DNA from: Bdellovibrio sp.
GTDB taxonomy: Bacteria > Bdellovibrionota > Bdellovibrionia > Bdellovibrionales > Bdellovibrionaceae
Assembly: GCA_017745015.1 (NCBI GenBank)
Contig: JAGIAF010000227.1
Location: forward strand, 1 to 5,414
Length of the DNA stretch: 5,414 nt
Direction: 5' to 3'
Positions 1 to 4,482 of this stretch are shown in pieces. The translations under genes and the position numbers were made by a program. Every line of letters starts with the position of its first letter. Position 1 is the stretch's first letter. The notes under the pieces are model-generated. The model saw nothing but the letters and a program-made list of their open reading frames with translations. It was not told where the DNA came from and did no database searches.

Positions 1-758
1 GCGTTATTCATGCCTCTGGAAACATCTTTTGCAGGAATAAAGAAGATGCTGCCGATTCTGGAAACTTCATGACTCTCAACACCAAGAGTTTCGCTTTGGC
101 ATTGAGCTGCGCAGATATAAACGTTTTTAACTGAGCGATCGAAGATTAATTTCTCTCCGCTGCGACCTGTAGCATCTGCCGCGAAGCTGCCGACGAAGTT
201 TAGGGAAGTGTTGTAGTCGCGGTCATCGATACCGGCCAGGCCCATGTATTCATGAATTAAGATGGAATAGCCTTGCTCCCCGCCCGCTGTGATCAGGTCG
301 CAAGCGGTTTTGTCGACGACGATCAATTTGTAGTCTGGGAAGTTAATGGCGTTCTTTGTTTCTCCACGCAGCAGAGGAAGGTTTTCACCTTGAACGAAAG
401 TCGCATTTCGAATTGCACTTTGGAGCGCAATCTCCTGATCTCTATTCAAAGAAGCACGCCAGTGGCCTTGATATACAAGATCCTTGGTCAATTTCACGAT
501 GCTCATGGCGCAAGTGTTACCTCCTCCGCCAGAGCCGGGACCGAACTGTTTGGAGACTTCAAATTTGCCAGGAAGAGAATCGCTTTTGAAATTTATTTTT
601 TTGTTGTCCAAAATTTTGGGCATATACTTTGCCGCTTCAAGCACTCGGGCTGTCTCATTTTGAGACGGCTTCACAACCGGCTGTTGAGCTTCGGAAACAG
701 AGCCAAAGTTCGTCACCAAACCAAGGGTCAAAGCGTATAAATAAGATCTGTATTTCAT
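1..758 (-). CDS. Secreted protein of unknown function with HEYMGLAGIDD motif (3' end outside window)
   Basis: The frame is open from an ATG at 758-756 to the left edge, giving 252 codons with no stop, so the C-terminus is missing. The start is supported by AGGAG (minus strand, 768-764) five bases upstream. Residues 1-24 look like a Sec signal peptide (MKYR n-region, hydrophobic LYALTLGLV core, likely cleavage after SEA). Then come a basic/polar stretch, a glycine run GSGGGGNTC (residues 75-83), a mixed alpha/beta region, and ILIHEYMGLAGIDDRDY at about residues 166-182. The HE pair resembles the start of a metallopeptidase HExxH, but the second His position is Gly, so activity cannot be claimed. 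After likely cleavage there are four Cys (83, 153, 216, 220), consistent with an extracytoplasmic protein. It lies 54 bp downstream of the 137-residue secreted gene on the same strand and is probably co-transcribed. I recall similar HE-Y-x-GLAG motifs in secreted Bdellovibrio hypotheticals but cannot verify it. Export is fairly sure; function is unknown. Confidence 0.85.
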   Translation of the reverse strand, partial: MKYRSYLYALTLGLVTNFGSVSEAQQPVVKPSQNETARVLEAAKYMPKILDNKKINFKSDSLPGKFEVSKQFGPGSGGGGNTCAMSIVKLTKDLVYQGHWRASLNRDQEIALQSAIRNATFVQGENLPLLRGETKNAINFPDYKLIVVDKTACDLITAGGEQGYSILIHEYMGLAGIDDRDYNTSLNFVGSFAADATGRSGEKLIFDRSVKNVYICAAQCQSETLGVESHEVSRIGSIFFIPAKDVSRGMNN

Positions 759-791
759 AGGATCTCCTAAATGCTAATCATAGCAACGACA

Positions 792-807
792 GTGCCGCAA
801 CTGGCAC
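792..807. other. Short inverted repeat between the two minus-strand genes
   Basis: GTGCC (792-796) and GGCAC (803-807) could form a 5-bp stem with a 6-base loop, extendable by one G-T wobble. It lies in the 54-bp gap between the two minus-strand genes. There is no U-run after it on the minus strand, so it is not a good intrinsic terminator. It could be a minor processing or stabilising hairpin, or chance. Confidence 0.2.
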
Positions 808-812
808 CATGA

Positions 813-1226
813 CTAAGCGTCGTTACTTCCAATGCATTGCACGCGAATTTTCTTTTTGAGCAAACCTTGAGATGTTTTAACTGCAAATTCTACGTCTGCA
901 GCGCCATGGATCTCGCTTTCTGTGTAGCTCACAGGGCCCACTGGTTTTACGATCACGTATTGAGCGTCTCGATCGTCCTTTAGAAGAAGCATTGGTTGGT
1001 AAGGAGTAGCCAAAGCTAGTTCCGAGGAAACCGTGTATTTCATCCCCTTGATAGTTATAGACACATCACTATTAACATCTTGAACATCGTTTGCGGCGTT
1101 GTAGTTGATCACATCCCAACTGATGGTGTTGCCGGATTTGTCCTTACAACCATAGTCCTTTGTTGGAGGTGTTGCTTGCGCCATAAGGGAAGTACAAAGA
1201 ACAGAACCAAAGATAAATGCTTTCAT
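813..1226 (-). CDS. Small secreted protein, probably one disulfide, unknown function
   Basis: This is a complete 137-codon gene with ATG at 1226-1224, a TAG stop at 815-813, and a strong AAGGAG Shine-Dalgarno (1237-1232) five bases before the start. Residues 1-18 form a short Sec signal peptide (MKAFIFGSVLCTSLMAQA, cleavage expected after AQA). The mature part of about 119 residues has only two Cys, C27 near its N-terminus (DYGCKD) and C131 near its C-terminus (VQCIG), which could close the fold as a disulfide. The alternating pattern (VSITIKGMKYTVSS, QYVIVKPVGPVSY, VEFAVKTSQ, KKKIRVQC) suggests a small beta-sandwich or barrel, which is inference. It is the first gene of a likely minus-strand operon, with the HEYMGLAGIDD-motif protein gene 54 bp downstream, and it faces a divergent TIGR02147-type regulator. 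I do not recognise the family. A lipoprotein reading from LC at residues 10-11 is unlikely because the hydrophobic segment before it is too short. Confidence 0.82.
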   Translation of the reverse strand: MKAFIFGSVLCTSLMAQATPPTKDYGCKDKSGNTISWDVINYNAANDVQDVNSDVSITIKGMKYTVSSELALATPYQPMLLLKDDRDAQYVIVKPVGPVSYTESEIHGAADVEFAVKTSQGLLKKKIRVQCIGSNDA

Positions 1227-1262
1227 AAAATCTCCTTAAAGTTAATACCGCCTTATTTTGAG

Positions 1263-1298
1263 GCAGCCCGTTGTTGGAATAGGTTATAAAGCAGCCCG
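1263..1298. repeat. 8-bp direct repeat GCAGCCCG x2, candidate operator
   Basis: GCAGCCCG occurs at 1263-1270 and 1291-1298, 28 bp start to start and in the same orientation; a G three bases further on also matches. The copies flank the possible minus-strand -10 (TATAAC, 1288-1283): one falls in its spacer, the other just after the predicted transcript start. They are GC-rich islands beside an AT-rich promoter region. Binding by the divergent regulator is inference. A 7-of-8 match (GCAGCCCC, 4353-4360) lies in the gap before the NHL lipoprotein gene and may be chance. Confidence 0.45.
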
Positions 1299-1340
1299 AC
1301 GCATTGCTCTATTTATTTATTATTATATTAGTACATATAT

Positions 1341-1349
1341 TGTTATAAT
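1341..1349 (+). promoter_or_regulatory. Extended -10 promoter element of the regulator gene
   Basis: TG at 1341-1342, one base, then TATAAT at 1344-1349 match the extended -10 consensus of the housekeeping sigma factor exactly. The hexamer 17 bp upstream (TATTAT, 1321-1326) is a poor -35, which an extended -10 can tolerate. Transcription would begin near 1355-1357, only 2-4 bases before the regulator ATG at 1359, so the mRNA would be leaderless or nearly so. A weaker alternative -10 (TATATT, 1336-1341) would give a leader of about 11 bases. Confidence 0.5.
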
Positions 1350-1358
1350 TTATGAACA

Positions 1359-2177
1359 ATGGTTTCAGTCTATGAGTTTACCGACTATAAAGTGTTCCTA
1401 AGAAAGCGGATTGCCCAGTCCGACCAGCGTGGTTTTGCGACCCGCTTGGCAGAGGCGGCGGGCTGCCAGCGCTCTTACTTTTCCACGGTTTTAAATGGCA
1501 ATATCCATCTTTTGCCCGAGCATGTCTTTGGCATCAGTGAGTTCTTGGAGCTCTCTAACGAAGAGCAGGAATATCTATTCCTGATTTTAGATTATAACCG
1601 CGCCGGGAATGCCGCCTTCCGTTCCCATCTTCTGAAGAAAATTAAGGAAAAGCAGCTCGCCTGGAAGGATTTTAAAAATCGCCTGAAAAAGGATAGCATC
1701 TATGAAGTTGAAGACATGTCGGTTCGACAGTTTTATTATTCTTCGTGGCTGTACGCCGCAATTCATATCGCGGTCAGTATCCCGAAGCTTGGCGACGTTA
1801 AACATTTGGCGACCTATTTTGGCATTCCCGAAGCAACCGCCGTGTGGCATTTGGAAAAATTAGCGCAGATGGGATTCGTCGAAAAAAAAGGTGGTCGATG
1901 GAGCTGGAAAAGCGGTGACCTGCATCTTTCCAAAGATTCTCCATGGATTGCAACTCATCACTCTAACTGGCGTATGCAGGCTTTAAGTGATCTGCCGCAA
2001 AGAAAAGACGAATCGCTTCACTTCTCAGTCGTACAGTCTTTAAGCAAGGAAGATATCGAAAAGCTTCGTTTCCGCGTGGTAGAGTGGGTGGAGGAATTTA
2101 AAAAGACCGCAAGCCCTTCAACACCGGAAGAGCTTGTATGTTTGAATTTGGATTTCTTTAAGCCCGGAGCAAGCTAA
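1359..2177 (+). CDS. TIGR02147/DUF4423-type DNA-binding regulator
   Basis: This complete 272-residue protein matches the family length and layout. It opens with the family signature YEFTDYKVFLRKRI (residues 5-18). A lambda-repressor-like helix-turn-helix follows at about 22-62 (RGFATRLAEAAGCQRSYFS, then VLNGNIHLLPEHVFGISEFLELS), then NEEQEYLFLILDYN, a helical linker, and a DUF4423-type winged-helix segment at about 143-190 (LATYFGIPEATAVWHLEKLAQMG, then a KKGGRW wing). The C-terminus ends with the family-like VCLNLDFF block (260-267). No membrane segment is present, so it should act in the cytoplasm as a transcription factor, although biochemical work on this family is scarce. Start choice: the family signature begins within five residues of this ATG, but no Shine-Dalgarno precedes it, which fits a leaderless transcript. 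A 7-codon frame (ATG 1352, TGA 1373-1375) overlaps the start. The gene diverges from a secreted-protein operon, its likely target. The family call is firm; the regulatory target is inferred. Confidence 0.92.
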   Translation: MVSVYEFTDYKVFLRKRIAQSDQRGFATRLAEAAGCQRSYFSTVLNGNIHLLPEHVFGISEFLELSNEEQEYLFLILDYNRAGNAAFRSHLLKKIKEKQLAWKDFKNRLKKDSIYEVEDMSVRQFYYSSWLYAAIHIAVSIPKLGDVKHLATYFGIPEATAVWHLEKLAQMGFVEKKGGRWSWKSGDLHLSKDSPWIATHHSNWRMQALSDLPQRKDESLHFSVVQSLSKEDIEKLRFRVVEWVEEFKKTASPSTPEELVCLNLDFFKPGAS

Positions 2178-2354
2178 TTAAAAATTCACATAGGAATTCA
2201 GGTCGCTCTTGGTGTCAGGAATATCTGCTTCATGTGAACTCGTACACACCCTGTCTATTTTTTTGACAGTTGATAGGCACAAAAATGGGTTCCCGTCATC
2301 AAAACCCATAGGACTTACTTCTCTAAGGCATAGGCCTTGCACCGGTTTGCTCGT
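2178..2354. promoter_or_regulatory. Intergenic region before the protease gene, with a 7-bp inverted repeat
   Basis: These 177 bp hold no convincing gene. ATGGGTT (2285-2291) and AACCCAT (2303-2309) form a perfect 7-bp inverted repeat with an 11-base loop, a candidate operator or leader hairpin. A second small hairpin, AAGGC/GCCTT (2325-2338), overlaps an alternative TTG start at 2337. TTGACA at 2263-2268 is a perfect -35 hexamer, but no acceptable -10 lies 15-19 bp after it. Another 7-bp pair, TTCACAT (2185-2191) and ATGTGAA (2232-2238), is 40 bp apart. No clear intrinsic terminator follows the regulator, so read-through into the protease gene remains possible. Confidence 0.4.
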
Positions 2355-4268
2355 ATGAAAACAAGTATGACATCCACTATTTTAGCCCTCATCCTTATGA
2401 GCTATTCAAGCTTCGGTTGGGGACGCGATAATTTGGCGAATCCGACTGTTATCTCGGGGCTCGGCGCGGTCAAAGATCACAACGCCTGCCAAATTATCAA
2501 AATTCGCTCATACGCATATTCAGAAAATAAAATCTATGCACAAGAAGGTGTCGGTTGGGTTGTTAAATCAACGCAAGGTACCCACATTCTTTTACCAGCC
2601 CACGTTATCGCGGGTTCCAATCTTTTAGCTGGCGAATGTGGTGATCGCAGTTTTCCGCTAACTTTGAAAAACAAGTCAGAGACTTTGGATTTAGCGTTGC
2701 TCAACACTCCAGAGCAGGCAGCATCTTTTTTATTTCCACTGATCGACCTCCAAGACCGTAACGAAAGTTTAAAAAACATTAAAGGGGACCGCAAAGTTAG
2801 GGCCAATGCTTTGGTTCCCGAGCACACCACCGAAGCCTTAAAATTTGCCATGCGCAACCAGGAAATGAATTACTATCTGGTGCCATCAAAAATTCCCGAC
2901 ACTCCAGAACGATTTAACAGTTATGGCGGAGATATGCAGATAGTCGGATTCTCTCATATGGCAGAGGGTCTACATTCTTTGATTGTAGAAAGTCTTGCAA
3001 TTCGACCTGGATTCAGTGGCAGTCCCTTCTTTGTAAAAGCGCCTCCCGAAAAGAAAACTCCTGAAGAAGCCGTTCTGGCTTTGACGAATCCGGATCTATA
3101 TTATAGGCCATATCTAGCGGGTATGCTCACCAAAGTCGAAATCAACGGGTCCCGCTCTTTAGGAGTTTCTTTACCAAAAATTCTGGAAGCTCTGCCACGC
3201 TTGATGTCCTCAGAAGATGCTGATGCGGGTCGCGCGCTTCGTCTGCGCTATATCGAAAAAGTCACGGCAGGGGTTTTGGAGAGAAGCCAAGAAATGGTAC
3301 AGACACTTTCTGATGGCTCACACAGAGTCTACACGGAGATCTGTAATGACTCGACTGCAGAATCATCAGAGTGGATTAAAACCGAGAAGGAACCCAATCC
3401 ACAAACGAAAACAATCATCAAAGAAATTTCTATTGATCCACAAAAAGTTAAAACCATGCGCTATGACGATCTCTCACAAGCCATCAAGGACTTGAAGGAT
3501 AGTAAGGTGGGATCCGCCATGCAACGCAGTGGTGGGGACTACGGCGAAGGTGGCGGAAATCTGTTGAGCCTTAGAAACGCGACATTCCTGGTTCCAGTAC
3601 TCGACGACACCACGTCACTCAGTTACCTAAGCTCTTACAAAATTAAAAAGAATTGTGACCAGTCAATGATTCGCGATAACTATGGAGCGATCTTTGACAG
3701 CAAAAATGTGGATGGTCGCCAAGTTAAAACAACTACACTTGCAGAGTTATATAATGCTCTAAGCAATCCAAATGCTGGCAAAAACAGCTGTATTAACGCA
3801 AGTCTAGAAGCCACTCGATACATGGATCAATCTACGACAACACTCTATTTGATGAACGGTACAAAATACATTTATCTGCGCACCGAGGGCGAGGCAAAAA
3901 AAGGACAAGCCGGAGCGCAATCTATCACGTGTGATGGCAACACAACTCGCGTGAATTTTTCATCTGCGAACATTAAAATGGACGTGAGCTTTTCAAAATC
4001 CGGCAAATCCCAGGGATATATAAATCTCACATCCGCTCAAGACAAATCTTGCGAAGTCCAACTGACACCACGTACCTATCGTTCCGTGGGCAGTTGGAAA
4101 CACATTATTCGCTCAAAAGATCTAGATGCGGATATCGTTCTTGGTGACGAAGGGCGTGTCTTTAGTTTAAAAATCCTTCGCGTATCTGAGGCTTGCAGTC
4201 CTACTGATATAGGCAAGTTATGGATGCAGGAAATTAATTTTTCCGAAGGTTCCAAACTTTCAAAATAA
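2355..4268 (+). CDS. Exported S1-like (chymotrypsin-fold) serine protease with large unrecognised C-terminal half
   Basis: Residue numbers here count from the ATG at 2355 (637 residues). A signal peptide lies at about 1-23 (MKTSMTSTILALILMSYSS, then FGWG). The protease domain spans about 40-285. GVGWVV precedes LLPAH with catalytic His83 (codon 2601-2603), LDLALL holds Asp112 (2688-2690), and RPGFSGSPFF holds Ser221 (3015-3017), followed by YLAGMLTKVE and LGVSLPKI strands. His-Asp spacing (29) is close to DegP (30), but Asp-Ser spacing (109 against 75) implies an insertion, perhaps the charged segment around 135-190. GxSGSP rather than GDSGGP recalls V8-like enzymes. No PDZ domain is visible. 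The remaining 350 residues contain a GEGGGN motif (398-403) and beta-rich, Cys-containing segments that I do not recognise. There are eight Cys after the signal. Start: a TTG at 2337, preceded by AAGG (2325-2328), would add six residues (MHRFAR); ATG 2355 gives a more typical signal but lacks a Shine-Dalgarno. The protein should act in the periplasm or outside the cell; its substrate is unknown. Confidence 0.85.
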   Translation: MKTSMTSTILALILMSYSSFGWGRDNLANPTVISGLGAVKDHNACQIIKIRSYAYSENKIYAQEGVGWVVKSTQGTHILLPAHVIAGSNLLAGECGDRSFPLTLKNKSETLDLALLNTPEQAASFLFPLIDLQDRNESLKNIKGDRKVRANALVPEHTTEALKFAMRNQEMNYYLVPSKIPDTPERFNSYGGDMQIVGFSHMAEGLHSLIVESLAIRPGFSGSPFFVKAPPEKKTPEEAVLALTNPDLYYRPYLAGMLTKVEINGSRSLGVSLPKILEALPRLMSSEDADAGRALRLRYIEKVTAGVLERSQEMVQTLSDGSHRVYTEICNDSTAESSEWIKTEKEPNPQTKTIIKEISIDPQKVKTMRYDDLSQAIKDLKDSKVGSAMQRSGGDYGEGGGNLLSLRNATFLVPVLDDTTSLSYLSSYKIKKNCDQSMIRDNYGAIFDSKNVDGRQVKTTTLAELYNALSNPNAGKNSCINASLEATRYMDQSTTTLYLMNGTKYIYLRTEGEAKKGQAGAQSITCDGNTTRVNFSSANIKMDVSFSKSGKSQGYINLTSAQDKSCEVQLTPRTYRSVGSWKHIIRSKDLDADIVLGDEGRVFSLKILRVSEACSPTDIGKLWMQEINFSEGSKLSK

Positions 4269-4478
4269 CTATATCCCAGCTAAAAACCATCAGCGCCCAA
4301 GGAACTTTTATAGACGTCCCGAAATGAAACATTTTTCTTTGAGTCCTTCGACGCAGCCCCACTCACCACCTAAGGGAGCCCGCGGTTTTCTAGGAATCTG
4401 CCGGAACGTTGTCTGTTTGAGACTTATTAAGATTGTTCCCCATTACGACGATAAGAAACAGCTTCCTTGGGGGGAATC
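4269..4478. promoter_or_regulatory. Intergenic region before the NHL lipoprotein gene, possible structured leader
   Basis: These 210 bp contain no clear terminator for the protease gene and no strong sigma-70 promoter that I can point to. Possible pairings near the 3' end are GGAAC (4403-4407) with GTTCC (4435-4439), enclosing GTCT (4411-4414) with AGAC (4420-4423). The competing pairing is TTCCCC (4436-4441) with the Shine-Dalgarno GGGGAA (4471-4476). A 52-codon frame (4324-4482) also runs through the region. GCAGCCCC (4353-4360) resembles the repeat in the divergent region. Each item alone is weak. Confidence 0.3.
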
Positions 4479-4482
4479 ATGA
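4324..4482 (+). CDS. Possible 52-residue small ORF overlapping the lipoprotein start (ATGA)
   Basis: ATG at 4324 opens 52 codons ending with TGA at 4480-4482, which overlaps the lipoprotein ATG (4479-4481) as ATGA, a layout typical of translational coupling. Against it, no Shine-Dalgarno precedes 4324 (the upstream bases are GACGTCCCGAA). The product (start MKHFSLSPSTQP, end KKQLPWGES) is basic and Pro-rich at its N-terminus, with no domain I know. The lipoprotein also has its own good ribosome site inside this frame. It may be a chance frame; recorded as a low-confidence candidate. Confidence 0.15.
   Translation: MKHFSLSPSTQPHSPPKGARGFLGICRNVVCLRLIKIVPHYDDKKQLPWGES

Larger units (their letters stand above)
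1227..1358. promoter_or_regulatory. Divergent promoter region between secreted-protein operon and TIGR02147 regulator
   Basis: These 132 bp separate the start codons of two divergent transcription units and must hold both promoters. The half near the regulator (about 1308-1358) is almost entirely A/T and contains several TATAAT-like hexamers on both strands. The half near the minus-strand operon holds a direct repeat of GCAGCCCG. On the minus strand a possible -10, TATAAC (1288-1283), lies between the two repeat copies. It would put the start of transcription near 1275 and give a leader of about 48 bases with the second repeat copy just inside it. No good TTGACA-like -35 is seen 16-18 bp upstream of it (the hexamer at 17 bp is TAGAGC), so this promoter may need an activator or be wrongly placed. 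Autoregulation and control of the operon by the regulator are inferred from the layout. Confidence 0.6.

Noticed and set aside
273..740. Plus-strand open frame of 155 codons
   Set aside because: It lies wholly opposite the signal-peptide gene at 1-758 (minus), which has a good ribosome site and a sensible protein; the plus frame has neither.
1194..1226. Lipobox reading of LC at residues 10-11 of the 137-residue protein
   Set aside because: The segment before the Cys is too short for a lipoprotein signal, and a normal AQA cleavage site follows.
1459..1466. Inverted third copy of the GCAGCCCG repeat (CGGGCTGC)
   Set aside because: It lies in the GC-rich codons of the regulator's own helix-turn-helix (AAGC), so coding constraint explains it more simply than an operator.
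2185..2238. TTCACAT/ATGTGAA inverted repeat after the regulator as a terminator
   Set aside because: The arms are 40 bp apart and no T-run follows the second arm; not a plausible intrinsic terminator.
2263..2268. Perfect TTGACA hexamer as -35 of the protease gene
   Set aside because: No acceptable -10 occurs 15-19 bp downstream (the candidates there are AATGGG, ATGGGT and TGGGTT), so I do not call a promoter.
2534..2857. Minus-strand open frame inside the protease gene
   Set aside because: It covers the catalytic His and Asp codons of a clearly real plus-strand protein and has no recognisable product.
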